Part shown: positions 49,971 to 59,076 of the stretch, in pieces
Numbering within the stretch: position 1 is the first letter of the stretch
Layout of the letters: every line of letters begins with the position of its first letter
Assembly (NCBI GenBank): GCA_035535495.1
Contig: DATLQA010000154.1
Coordinates: 1-64,000 of the forward strand
Reading direction: 5' to 3'
DNA: 64,000 bases
DNA from: DASUZB01 sp035535495
Lineage (GTDB): Bacteria; Actinomycetota; CALGFH01
Program-made: the position numbers and the translations under genes
The notes under the pieces: generated by a model
What the model was told of the DNA's origin: nothing
Databases searched by the model: none
The model's input: the letters and a program-made list of their open reading frames with translations, nothing else

Positions 49971-50028
49971 GCCGGCGCCGCTGACTCGGTGCCCTGGTCG
50001 GCATATGCTTCCGCCCGGATAGCGGCGG

Positions 50029-50087
50029 TTGCCTGCCGTCCGGACCCGGCCTAGACTCCTGGGCGGGATTTGTGCTCGGATTCACAA
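50029..50087 (+). promoter_or_regulatory. Promoter and Rex operator of the reductase-nuo operon
   Basis: TTGCCT (50029-50034), exactly 17 bases, TAGACT (50052-50057). Downstream, 50070-50087 reads TTGTGCTCGGATTCACAA, matching 12 of 14 conserved Rex-operator positions, with further symmetry at the next base on each side. It lies at about +6 to +23, where bound Rex would block initiation or elongation. In Streptomyces nuo is a known Rex target. Confidence 0.75.
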
Positions 50088-50106
50088 AGTCACGCGAGAG
50101 GCCAGG

Positions 50107-51339
50107 TTGACCAGCGAGTACGACGCGATCGTGGTCGGCGGGGGACCCGGCGGCGCGGCCGCCGCGTACCACTTCGTCCAGGGCGGGGCCCGCGTCCTGC
50201 TGGTCGAGCGGTCCGCCTACCCGCGCGAGAAGGTCTGCGGCGACGGCCTCACCCCGCGCGCCGTGGCCGCGCTCGACGCCATGGGCCTGCGCGACACCTA
50301 CCGCGAGTGGTCCCGCAGCGCCGGGCTGAAGATCCACGGTGGCGGGGTGGTGATCGAGCTGCCCTGGCCGGAGCTGACCGACTTCCCCTCCTACGGGCTG
50401 GCGCGGCCCCGCACCGACTTCGACCAGCTGCTGGCCCGCCACGCCGAGAAGGCAGGGGCCACCGTCTGGGAGCGCACCGACGCGGTCGGCCCGCTGCTCG
50501 AAGGCGGCCTGGTCCGCGGCGTGATCGTGCAGCGCGAGGGGGAGGACCCGGTCGACCTCAGGGCCGAGGTGGTGGTGGCGGCCGACGGCGCCTCCAGCCG
50601 CATCGCCCAGGCCCTCGGACTCCACCGCGACGAGGAGCGCCCCATCGGGGTGGCGGTGCGCCAGTACGTCACCAGCGACCGTGACCGCGACCCGTGGCTC
50701 GACTCCTACCTCGAGCTGCGGCGCGGCGACGAGCTGCTGCCCGGCTACGGCTGGGTGTTCCCGCTGGCCGACGGCACCCTCAACGTGGGACTCGGGCTGC
50801 TCAACACGTCCAAGCACTTCCGCAACGTCAACTACCGCCGGCTGCTGGCGGATTGGCTGCCGACGGTCGGGCGGGAGTGGGGCTTCACCCCGGCCGACGC
50901 GATCTCCAAGCCGCGCTCGGCGCCGCTGCCGATGGCGGCCAGCCGCCACCCGCCGGTGCACCGAGGGGTGCTGTTCGTCGGGGACGCGGCCGGGCTGATC
51001 AACCCGTTCAACGGCGAGGGCATCGACTACGCCATGGAGAGCGGCCAGCTCGCCGCGGAGGCGGGGCTGGCCGTGCTGGAGAGCGGCGACCGGACCCTGC
51101 TCAACCGCTACCGCGCCGCGGTCGAGTCGCGCTTCGGCGCCTACTTCGCGGTGGGCCGCACCTTCGTGCGGGCGATCGGCGACCCCAGGGTGATGAAGCT
51201 GGCCGCCAACTACGGGCTGCGCCGCCCCACCCTCATGAAGACGGCGTTGAAGCTCCTCGGCAACCTCTACGAGCCCCGCGGCGGGGACGCGCACGACCGT
51301 CTGGTGAAGGCGCTGGTGCGCATGGCGCCGGCGAGGTGA
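50107..51339 (+). CDS. Geranylgeranyl reductase-family flavoprotein (MenJ-like)
   Basis: 410 residues from TTG 50107 with GAGAGG five bases upstream. FAD-binding start YDAIVVGGGPGGAAAAYHFV, then YPREKVCGDGLTPRAVAALD (the CGDG motif of the family), a YGLARPRTDFDQLLARHAEK block and RGVLFVGDAAGLINPFNGEG. It probably saturates one isoprene unit of menaquinone or similar prenyl chains, the job of mycobacterial MenJ. It heads the nuo operon behind a Rex operator, linking quinone maturation with complex I. Confidence 0.85.
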   Translation: MTSEYDAIVVGGGPGGAAAAYHFVQGGARVLLVERSAYPREKVCGDGLTPRAVAALDAMGLRDTYREWSRSAGLKIHGGGVVIELPWPELTDFPSYGLARPRTDFDQLLARHAEKAGATVWERTDAVGPLLEGGLVRGVIVQREGEDPVDLRAEVVVAADGASSRIAQALGLHRDEERPIGVAVRQYVTSDRDRDPWLDSYLELRRGDELLPGYGWVFPLADGTLNVGLGLLNTSKHFRNVNYRRLLADWLPTVGREWGFTPADAISKPRSAPLPMAASRHPPVHRGVLFVGDAAGLINPFNGEGIDYAMESGQLAAEAGLAVLESGDRTLLNRYRAAVESRFGAYFAVGRTFVRAIGDPRVMKLAANYGLRRPTLMKTALKLLGNLYEPRGGDAHDRLVKALVRMAPAR

Positions 51340-51358
51340 GCGGCGTGATGGCCGGAGT

Positions 51359-51388
51359 TTGCGCATGCCGAGGCGGGGCACCTAGTCT
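51359..51388 (+). promoter_or_regulatory. Possible internal promoter before nuoA
   Basis: TTGCGC (51359-51364), 18 bases, TAGTCT (51383-51388). It would allow nuo expression without the upstream reductase gene. No Rex-like site was seen beside it. Confidence 0.35.
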
Positions 51389-51490
51389 GGCGCGGCCGCG
51401 TCTGGCGCCGCCGCCCCAACCCCGTCCTGGTAGAACCCGCGGCAGACCTCGGCCCTTACGGCGCACCGCCACCCTGGTTGGAGGCCGCCA

Positions 51491-51852
51491 GTGAGCCTCG
51501 GCTCGTTCGCCCCGATCCTGATCATGCTGACGCTGGCCACGGCGTTCGCGGTACTGTCGATCCTGGTCTCGGCGTTCCTGGCGCCGCACCGGCCGACCAG
51601 AGCCAAGTACGCGCCCTACGAGTCCGGCATCGAGCCTGGCCGGCTCCCGAAGGGCGAGCGCTACCCGGTCAAGTTCTACCTGACCGCGATGCTGTTCGTG
51701 GTCTTCGACGTGGAGGTCATCTTCCTGTATCCGTGGGCGGTGGTGTTCCGCCAGCTCGCCCTGTTCGGACTGGTCGAGATGGCCATCTTCATCGGCCTGA
51801 TCGGCATCGCCTACGTCTACGACTGGAAGCGCGGCGGATTGGAGTGGGACTA

Positions 51853-51853
<1 letters not shown>
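51491..51853 (+). CDS. nuoA: NADH-quinone oxidoreductase subunit A
   Basis: 120 residues from GTG 51491 (GGAGG six bases upstream). Three transmembrane helices; KYAPYESGIEPGRLPKGERY is the conserved cytoplasmic loop with the Cys position of other NuoA occupied by Ser, followed by VKFYLTAMLFVVFDVEVIFL and YPWAVVFRQL. Membrane-arm subunit near the quinone site of complex I. Its stop shares a base with the nuoB GTG. Confidence 0.95.
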
Positions 51854-52377
<524 letters not shown>

Positions 52378-52381
52378 GCCG

Positions 52382-52939
52382 GTGCCCCCCGAGACCACCC
52401 AACCTCCCGACCTCATCCAGCCCGTCCTCACCGGGCTGCGGGAGCGCTTCGGCGAGGCCGTCCGCGAGGTCAGCGGCCACCGCGGCGAGGTCACCATCGA
52501 GCTGGCCACCGCCCACCTGGTCGAGGTGGCGACCTGGCTCCGCGACGACCCCTCGGCCGCGTTCACCCACCTCTCCGACCTGTCGGGCACCGACTACCCG
52601 GAGCGGCCGGACCGGCTCTGCGTCGACTACCACCTCTACTCGCGCGAGCACAACGTCCGGCTGCGGCTCAAGGTCCGCGTGACCGTCTCCGACCCGCACG
52701 TCCCGACCGTCACCGGCGTCTGGCCGACCGCCAACTGGCACGAGCGCGAGGTCTACGACTTCTTCGGGGTGCGCTTCGACGGCCACCCGAACCTGGTCCG
52801 CATCCTCATGCCCGAGGACTGGAAGGGCTACCCGCAGCGCAAGGACTACCCGCTCGGCGGCGTCGACGTCGACTACATCGACGCCCACGTGCCCCCACCG
52901 GACCAGCGCCGCTACCGAGGGGGGTGGACGAGCACATGA
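52382..52939 (+). CDS. nuoC: NADH-quinone oxidoreductase subunit C
   Basis: 185 residues from GTG 52382. The 30-kDa subunit signature HEREVYDFFGVRFDGHPNLV, then RILMPEDWKGYPQRKDYPLG, is complete near residues 120-160; FTHLSDLSGTDYPERPDRLC precedes it. It binds NuoD and supports the quinone module. The end overlaps nuoD by four bases (ATGA). Confidence 0.94.
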   Translation: MPPETTQPPDLIQPVLTGLRERFGEAVREVSGHRGEVTIELATAHLVEVATWLRDDPSAAFTHLSDLSGTDYPERPDRLCVDYHLYSREHNVRLRLKVRVTVSDPHVPTVTGVWPTANWHEREVYDFFGVRFDGHPNLVRILMPEDWKGYPQRKDYPLGGVDVDYIDAHVPPPDQRRYRGGWTST

Positions 52940-54354
52940 GCGAGGTAGCTCCCGAGCGCGACCGGGCGACCCAGAGCCAGCTCGTCCAGGAGGCCGTCGT
53001 CCCGCCCGGCGAGGCCCACGACCTGCCGGCACCGTCGGCGGCCGAGCGCGTCACCGTCAACGAGCGGCGCGCCCAGCAGGTCCTGGCCATGGGCGGCGGC
53101 GACTGGGCCGAGGTCAGCGCCCGCGCCCACGCCGAGGGCGACGACGACGTCATGGTCATCAACATGGGCCCGCAGCACCCCTCCACCCACGGCGTGCTGC
53201 GGCTGGTGGTCGAGCTCCGCGGCGAGGAGGTGATCTCCTGCCAGCCGGTCATCGGCTACCTGCACACCGGCATCGAGAAGTCGATCGAGTACCGCACCTG
53301 GGTCCAGGGCGTCACCTTCGTGACGCGGATGGACTACCTCGCCCCGATCTTCAACGAGACGGCCTACTGCCTGGCGGTGGAGAAGCTGCTCGGCATCGAG
53401 GCGCCGCCACGCGCCCAGGCGCTGCGGGTGCTGATGATGGAGCTCAACCGGGTGTCCTCCCACCTCGTCTGGCTGGCCACCACCGGGCTGGAGCTGGGCG
53501 CCCTCTCGGTGATGCTGTACGGCTTCCGCGAGCGCGAGGAGATCCTCGACATCCTGGAAGAGGTCACCGGGCTGCGAATGAACCACGCCTGGGTGCGGCC
53601 CGCCGGCGTCTCCCAGGACCTGCCCGACGGCACCGAGGAGCGGGTGCGCAGCTTCGTCGACGACATGCGCGGCAAGATCGACGAGTACGAGACGCTGCTG
53701 ACCAACAACCCCATCTGGCTGGAGCGCACCCGCGGCATCGGCGTCCTCTCCTCCGAGCAGCTGGTCGGCCTCGGCGTCACCGGCCCGATGCTGCGGGCCG
53801 GCGGGATCGCCCACGACCTCCGCAAGGCGGAGCCGTACTGCGGCTACGAGCAGTACGACTTCGAGGTGCCGACCTTCACCGAGTCCGACGTCTACGCCCG
53901 CTACCAGGTGCGGATCGCCGAGATGCGGGAGAGCCTGAAGATCATCGAGCAGGTGCTCGACGCCATGCCGTCCGGCCCGGTGATGCACCCTGACCCCAAG
54001 ATCGGCTGGCCGGCCCGGCTCGCCCTCGGCCCCGACGGGCTCGGCAACTCGCCCGCCCACGTCCAGCACATCATTGGCGAGTCGATGGAGGCGCTGATCC
54101 ACCACTTCAAGATGGTCACCGAGGGGATCAAGGTGCCAGCCGGCGAGGTCTACGTGACCGTGGAGTCGCCCCGCGGCGAGCTCGGCTACCACGTGGTCTC
54201 CGACGGCGGCAACCTCCCCTACCGCGTGCACGTCCGCGACCCGTCGTTCGTCAACCTGCAGACCGTCCCGGTGATGATGAACGGCTTGCTGGTGGCCGAC
54301 GTCATCGCCGCCCTCTCCTCGACCGACCCGGTGCTGGGCGGCGTGGACCGCTGA
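52936..54354 (+). CDS. nuoD: NADH-quinone oxidoreductase subunit D
   Basis: 472 residues from ATG 52936 (an in-frame GTG at 52924 abuts a GGGGG run and is less likely). The quinone-binding start MGPQHPSTHGVLRLVVELRG, VIGYLHTGIEKSIEYRTWVQ, MELNRVSSHLVWL, RPAGVSQDLP and ESPRGELGYHVVSDGG are all present. About 75 residues precede the MGPQHPS motif, a longer N-terminus than usual (acidic, Ala/Arg-rich). With NuoB it forms the quinone reduction site. Confidence 0.96.
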   Translation: MSEVAPERDRATQSQLVQEAVVPPGEAHDLPAPSAAERVTVNERRAQQVLAMGGGDWAEVSARAHAEGDDDVMVINMGPQHPSTHGVLRLVVELRGEEVISCQPVIGYLHTGIEKSIEYRTWVQGVTFVTRMDYLAPIFNETAYCLAVEKLLGIEAPPRAQALRVLMMELNRVSSHLVWLATTGLELGALSVMLYGFREREEILDILEEVTGLRMNHAWVRPAGVSQDLPDGTEERVRSFVDDMRGKIDEYETLLTNNPIWLERTRGIGVLSSEQLVGLGVTGPMLRAGGIAHDLRKAEPYCGYEQYDFEVPTFTESDVYARYQVRIAEMRESLKIIEQVLDAMPSGPVMHPDPKIGWPARLALGPDGLGNSPAHVQHIIGESMEALIHHFKMVTEGIKVPAGEVYVTVESPRGELGYHVVSDGGNLPYRVHVRDPSFVNLQTVPVMMNGLLVADVIAALSSTDPVLGGVDR

Positions 54355-54387
54355 TCTTCAGCCGATGACAAGGAGACCCCCGCCGCC

Positions 54388-55323
54388 GTGCCGCTGACCG
54401 AACCGACCTTGGCCCGCGTCGAGGAGCTGATCGCCCGCTACCCCCAGCGGCGCTCGGTCCTGCTGCCGCTGCTGTTCCTGATCCAGGCCGAGGACGGTTA
54501 CGTCTCCCCTGCCGGGGTCGCCCAGGTCGCCGAGCTGCTCGGCCTGACCAAGGCCGAGGTGGGGGCGGTGGCCACCTTCTACACCATGTTCCGGCGCCGC
54601 CCGGTCGGCCGCTACCTGGTGTCGGTCTGCCGCACGCTCTCCTGCGAGCTGCGCGGCTCGCGCGAGATCGCCGCCGCGGTCGCCGAGCGCCTCGACGTGC
54701 CGCTCGGCGGCACCGACGCCACCGGCATGGTCACCGTCGAGGAGGTGGAGTGCCTGGCCGCCTGCGACGGCGCCCCGGTGTTGCAGGTCAACACCGAGAA
54801 CTACGAGCGCATCACCCGCGAGCAGGCGCTGGAGCTGGTCGAGCGCCTGCTCGCCGGCGAGCTGCCGCCGCCGACCCTGGCCGGCGACGGCGCCGTCACC
54901 GAGCCGTCCACCGCCGCGCTGCACTGGCGCCTGGCCGGCCTCGGCGAGCCGCCGCCGGAGCTGGCGGGCCGCAAGCCGGACGAGGTCACCGAGGTACCGG
55001 CCGCCTTCCCGGCGCAGCCCCCGGCGCCCAGCCTCACCGAGGACCCGACCACGAGGCCAGTTGAAGAGCTACGCACCGGCGTCGACCACGGCGGCACCAC
55101 CCCGGAGGCCGGCGAGGCCGAGCCGCCGAGCGCTCCCAAGCCCGGCGAGGATGGCGAGCCCGCGCCGGTGGACGCCGGGCGCCACGCCGCCGGCCAGGAC
55201 CCCAAGGGCCGCGAGGCGGAGGCACCCCAGCCGGAGAGCGCCGAGCCGGACCAGGCCATGGACGAAGCGGCCGAGCAGGCAGGGCCCCACCAGCGGGAGC
55301 AGCCGGGAGGGGAGGCGCAGTGA
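54388..55323 (+). CDS. nuoE: NADH-quinone oxidoreductase subunit E with long acidic tail
   Basis: 311 residues from GTG 54388; NuoE is usually about 160-220. The [2Fe-2S] ligands are Cys81 and Cys86 (CRTLSCELRG) and Cys122 and Cys126 (ECLAACDGAP); TKAEVGAVATFYTMF precedes them. After about residue 165 the chain is disordered-looking Pro/Glu/Ala-rich sequence with no helix pattern, similar to tails seen in some actinobacterial NuoE. Ends in GTGA overlap with nuoF. NADH-dehydrogenase module. Confidence 0.92.
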   Translation: MPLTEPTLARVEELIARYPQRRSVLLPLLFLIQAEDGYVSPAGVAQVAELLGLTKAEVGAVATFYTMFRRRPVGRYLVSVCRTLSCELRGSREIAAAVAERLDVPLGGTDATGMVTVEEVECLAACDGAPVLQVNTENYERITREQALELVERLLAGELPPPTLAGDGAVTEPSTAALHWRLAGLGEPPPELAGRKPDEVTEVPAAFPAQPPAPSLTEDPTTRPVEELRTGVDHGGTTPEAGEAEPPSAPKPGEDGEPAPVDAGRHAAGQDPKGREAEAPQPESAEPDQAMDEAAEQAGPHQREQPGGEAQ

Positions 55324-56618
55324 CCAGCCAGGTCCAGGTGCTCACCAGCCGCTGGCAGGACGGTCAGGCCCACCAGCTCGACCGCTACCAGGAGCTGGAC
55401 GGCTACGCCAGCCTCGAGGTCGCCTTCGCGGAGAGCCCGGCCGACCTGGTCCAGATCGTCAAGGACTCCGGCCTGCGCGGCCGCGGCGGGGCTGGCTTCC
55501 CCACCGGGATGAAGTGGGGCTTCCTGGCCAAGGGCACCGGCAAGCCGACCTACCTGGTGGTCAACGCCGACGAGAGCGAGCCGGGCACCTTCAAGGACAT
55601 GGAGCTGCTGGAGCGCGACCCGCACGCCCTGGTCGAGGGCGTGATCGTCTCCGCCTACGCGATCGGCTGCAGCACCGCGTTCATCTACCTCCGCGGCGAG
55701 TGCGGCTTCGCCGGCCGCCGCCTCGCCGCCGCCATCGGCGACGCCTACGAGCGCGGGCTGCTCGGCCGCGACGTCAAGGGCTCCGGTTTCGACCTGGAGG
55801 TGGTGCTCCACCGCGGCGCCGGCGCCTACATCTGCGGCGAGGAGACCGCGCTGCTCTCCTCCCTGGAGGGGGAGCGCGGCCAGCCGAAGCTGCGGCCGCC
55901 CTTCCCCGCCGTCGAAGGCCTCTACCGGGCGCCGACCACCGTCAACAACGTGGAGACGATCGCCTCCGTCCCCTGGATCCTCCGCAAGGGCGTTGACTGG
56001 TTCCGGTCGATGGGCTCGGAGCGCTCGCCCGGGCCGAAGCTGTTCAGCGTCTCCGGCGACGTGCGCAACCCTGGCAACTTCGAGTTCCCGCTCGGCGTGC
56101 CGGCCCGCGAGGTGATCATGGAAGCGGCCGGCGGCATGCTGGAGGGCAAGGAGCTCAAGGCATGGACCCCCGGCGGCTCCTCCACCCCGATGCTCACCGC
56201 CGACCACCTCGACGTCGCCATGGACTTCGAAGGCATCCAGGCCGCCGGCAGCCTGCTCGGCACCGCCGCGGTGATCGTCATGTCCACCGACGTCTGCATC
56301 GTCCGCGCCTGCCTCAACTTCACCGAGTTCTACGCGCACGAGTCCTGCGGCAAGTGCACGCCCTGCCGTGAGGGCACCGACTGGATGCGCAAGATCCTCA
56401 CCCGCCTGGAGCGCGGGCAGGGCCGCGAGGAGGACCTCGACACGCTGCAGGACATCTGCGACGGGATCTTCGGCCGCTCCTTCTGCGCCCTCGGCGACGG
56501 CGCCACCAGCCCGATCGTCTCGGGCCTGAAGTACTTCCGCGACGAGTTCAGCCAGCACGTCCGCGACCACGGCTGCCCCTTCCAGGCCAGCCCGGTGGTG
56601 GTGGGCGCCGACCACTAG
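55320..56618 (+). CDS. nuoF: NADH-quinone oxidoreductase subunit F
   Basis: 432 residues. FMN/NADH site GLRGRGGAGFPTGMKWGFLA (near 55-75), YLVVNADESEPGTFKDMEL, GAGAYICGEETALLSSLEG, and the N3 cluster motif ESCGKCTPCREGTDW with a further Cys in RSFCALGDGA. This is the subunit that binds NADH and takes the hydride. Complete, normal length. Confidence 0.97.
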   Translation: MTSQVQVLTSRWQDGQAHQLDRYQELDGYASLEVAFAESPADLVQIVKDSGLRGRGGAGFPTGMKWGFLAKGTGKPTYLVVNADESEPGTFKDMELLERDPHALVEGVIVSAYAIGCSTAFIYLRGECGFAGRRLAAAIGDAYERGLLGRDVKGSGFDLEVVLHRGAGAYICGEETALLSSLEGERGQPKLRPPFPAVEGLYRAPTTVNNVETIASVPWILRKGVDWFRSMGSERSPGPKLFSVSGDVRNPGNFEFPLGVPAREVIMEAAGGMLEGKELKAWTPGGSSTPMLTADHLDVAMDFEGIQAAGSLLGTAAVIVMSTDVCIVRACLNFTEFYAHESCGKCTPCREGTDWMRKILTRLERGQGREEDLDTLQDICDGIFGRSFCALGDGATSPIVSGLKYFRDEFSQHVRDHGCPFQASPVVVGADH

Positions 56619-56664
56619 CCAGCGCCGGACGGGCCGGGGAACCCCGGTCCGAGGAGACAGGTCC

Positions 56665-59076
56665 ATGCCCGACCAGCCGACCACCGTGAAGGTCACCATC
56701 GACGGCCGTGAGCTCGACGTGGCGCCCGGCACCCTGGTCATCCGCGCCGCCGAGCAGATCGGGATCGTGATCCCCCGGTTCTGCGACCACCGGCTGCTGG
56801 CGCCGCTCGGCGCCTGCCGGCAGTGCCTGGTCGAGATCGAGGGTCAGCGCAAGCCGCTCACCGCCTGCACCACCACGGTGACCAACGGGATGGTGGTCAA
56901 GACCCAGGAGACCTCGCAGGTCGCCAGGGCCGGGCAGGAAGGCACGCTGGAGTTCCTGCTGATCAACCACCCGCTCGACTGCCCCATGTGCGACAAGGGC
57001 GGGGAGTGCCCGCTGCAGGACCAGACGCTCGCCCACGGGCCGGGCGAGACCCGCTTCGTCGAGACCAAGCGGCGCTTCGCCAAGCCCATCAAGATCTCGG
57101 AGACGGTGCTGCTCGACCGGGAGCGCTGCGTGCTCTGCGCCCGCTGCACCCGCTTCTCGGCCGAGGTCGCCGGCGACCCGTTCATCGAGTTGTTCGAGCG
57201 CGGCGCGCTGGAGCAGGTCGGCATCTACGGCGACGAGCCCTATCGCAGCAACTTCTCGGGCAACGTGGTCCAGATCTGCCCGGTGGGCGCGCTCACCTCC
57301 CCGTCCTACCGCTTCCAGGCCCGCCCCTTCGACCTGTCCTCGACCGACGGCGTCTGCAACCACTGCGCGTCCGGTTGCAACCTCCGCATCGACGCCCGCC
57401 GCGGCCTGGTCACGCGGCAGCTCGCCCGCGACAACGACGAGGTCAACCAGGCCTGGAACTGCGACCGTGGCCGCTACGGCTTCGCCTATGCCCAGAGCCC
57501 GAAGCGGGTGCTGATCCCGCACGTGGCCGAGGGCGGCAAGCTGCGCACCGCCTCCTGGTCGGAGGCGCTGCGGCGGGCCGCGGACGCGATCAGGGCCAGC
57601 CGAGGCCAGGGTGTCGGCATCCTGGTCGGCGGGCACCTGACCGACCAGGACGCCTACGCCATGCAGAAGCTCGCCAGGGTCACCTTCGGCACCAACAACG
57701 TCGACGCCAGGACCTGGCCGGGGAGCGAGGCCGAGACCGCCGTCGCCGGCTCGCTGGCCGGTGCCGCCGGCCCCACCTACGCCGACCTGGACGCGGCGGC
57801 GGCCGTGGTGGTGGTCGACCTCGACCCGCACGAGGAGTCGCCCATCCTGCACCTGCGGCTGCGCGCCGCCGCCCTCCGCAAGGGCGTGCCGGTGGTCACG
57901 GTCGGCCCGCGGGCCGGCCGCCTGGCCGAGTTCGCCGCCGTGGCCGCCGCCGCGCCCGGCGGCGAGGCGGCGGTGCTCGCCGACATCGGCAAGGGCAAGG
58001 GTGACGCCGGTCGGCTGCTGGCCGACGCCCGCAAGCGCGAGGGCCGCGGCCCGGTGGTCGTCCTCGCCGGATGGAGGGCCGCCGCCGCCGGCGCCCTCCC
58101 GGCGGCGGCCCGGCTGGCCGGTTCGCTCGGCGGCCGCCTCGCCTGGGTGCCGCGGCGGGCGGGGGACCGCGGCGCGCTCGACGCCGGGGCCAGGCCGGAC
58201 CTGCTCCCCGGCGGCCGTGCCGTGCCCGACGCCGACGCCCGCCGCGAGCTGGGCGAGGCGTGGGGTGCCGAGCTGCCCGCCGAGCCGGGGCTGGACGCTC
58301 CCGCCATGCTCAGGGCGGCGGCAGAGGGCCAGCTCGCCGTGCTGATCCTTGCCGGCGTCGACCTGGTGCGCGACCACGGTCCGAGGGAGCTGGCCGAGCA
58401 GGCCATGGCCAAGTCGTTCGTGATCGCCATCGACCACGAGCTGAACGAGACCACCGCCAACGCCGAGGTGCTCCTGCCAGGGGTCGTCCACGCCGAGACC
58501 GACGGCACCTTCACCGACTGGGAGGGGCGGGTCCAGGCGCAGCACCCGGCCGTGCCCGTCGGCGGCAGCGCGCAGACCGTCTGGGAGCTGGCCGACCAGC
58601 TCTCCCTGCGGCTCAAGGTCGATCTCGGCCTCGGCAACCTCGCGGCGGTCACCGCCGAGACGGCGCAGTGGCGGGCCCGGTCCCGCGAGGCCGCGGTCCC
58701 GGCCGAGGTGGCCGACCCCGACCCGGTCGAGCCGACCGGGCCATCCGACGGCCTCGCCCTGGTGACCTACCCGCTGCTGCTCGACGCCGCCTCCATGCTG
58801 GCCAGGGCCGCCGACCTGAACCGCTCCACCGAAGGCGCCTTCTGCGAGCTCCACCCGGACGACGCCGACCGCCTCGGACTGGCGGCCGGAGGCCGGGCCG
58901 TGCTCGACTTCGGCGACGGCGTCACCGCCGAGCTGCCGGTGCGCGTCTCGGCCGGGATCGCGCCCGGCTGCGTGTTCGTGCCGGCCAACCAGCCCGACCT
59001 CGCCCTCGGTGCGCTGCTCGGCCCGTCCGTGGCCCGCCGGGTCGCCCTGCGGGCCGCCGAGGAGGTGGCCGCGTGA
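56665..59076 (+). CDS. nuoG: NADH-quinone oxidoreductase subunit G
   Basis: 803 residues from ATG 56665. N-terminal [2Fe-2S] (RFCDHRLLAPLGACRQCLVE), the His/Cys N5 cluster region and CPMCDKGGECPLQDQT, CVLCARCTRFSAEVAGDPFI, and a second 4Fe-4S motif CNHCASGCNLRIDARRG lead into a molybdopterin-oxidoreductase-like domain (about 225-800). That domain lacks evident catalytic function, as in other NuoG. It wires electrons from NuoF/NuoE towards NuoI and NuoB. GTGA overlap with nuoH. Confidence 0.95.
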   Translation: MPDQPTTVKVTIDGRELDVAPGTLVIRAAEQIGIVIPRFCDHRLLAPLGACRQCLVEIEGQRKPLTACTTTVTNGMVVKTQETSQVARAGQEGTLEFLLINHPLDCPMCDKGGECPLQDQTLAHGPGETRFVETKRRFAKPIKISETVLLDRERCVLCARCTRFSAEVAGDPFIELFERGALEQVGIYGDEPYRSNFSGNVVQICPVGALTSPSYRFQARPFDLSSTDGVCNHCASGCNLRIDARRGLVTRQLARDNDEVNQAWNCDRGRYGFAYAQSPKRVLIPHVAEGGKLRTASWSEALRRAADAIRASRGQGVGILVGGHLTDQDAYAMQKLARVTFGTNNVDARTWPGSEAETAVAGSLAGAAGPTYADLDAAAAVVVVDLDPHEESPILHLRLRAAALRKGVPVVTVGPRAGRLAEFAAVAAAAPGGEAAVLADIGKGKGDAGRLLADARKREGRGPVVVLAGWRAAAAGALPAAARLAGSLGGRLAWVPRRAGDRGALDAGARPDLLPGGRAVPDADARRELGEAWGAELPAEPGLDAPAMLRAAAEGQLAVLILAGVDLVRDHGPRELAEQAMAKSFVIAIDHELNETTANAEVLLPGVVHAETDGTFTDWEGRVQAQHPAVPVGGSAQTVWELADQLSLRLKVDLGLGNLAAVTAETAQWRARSREAAVPAEVADPDPVEPTGPSDGLALVTYPLLLDAASMLARAADLNRSTEGAFCELHPDDADRLGLAAGGRAVLDFGDGVTAELPVRVSAGIAPGCVFVPANQPDLALGALLGPSVARRVALRAAEEVAA

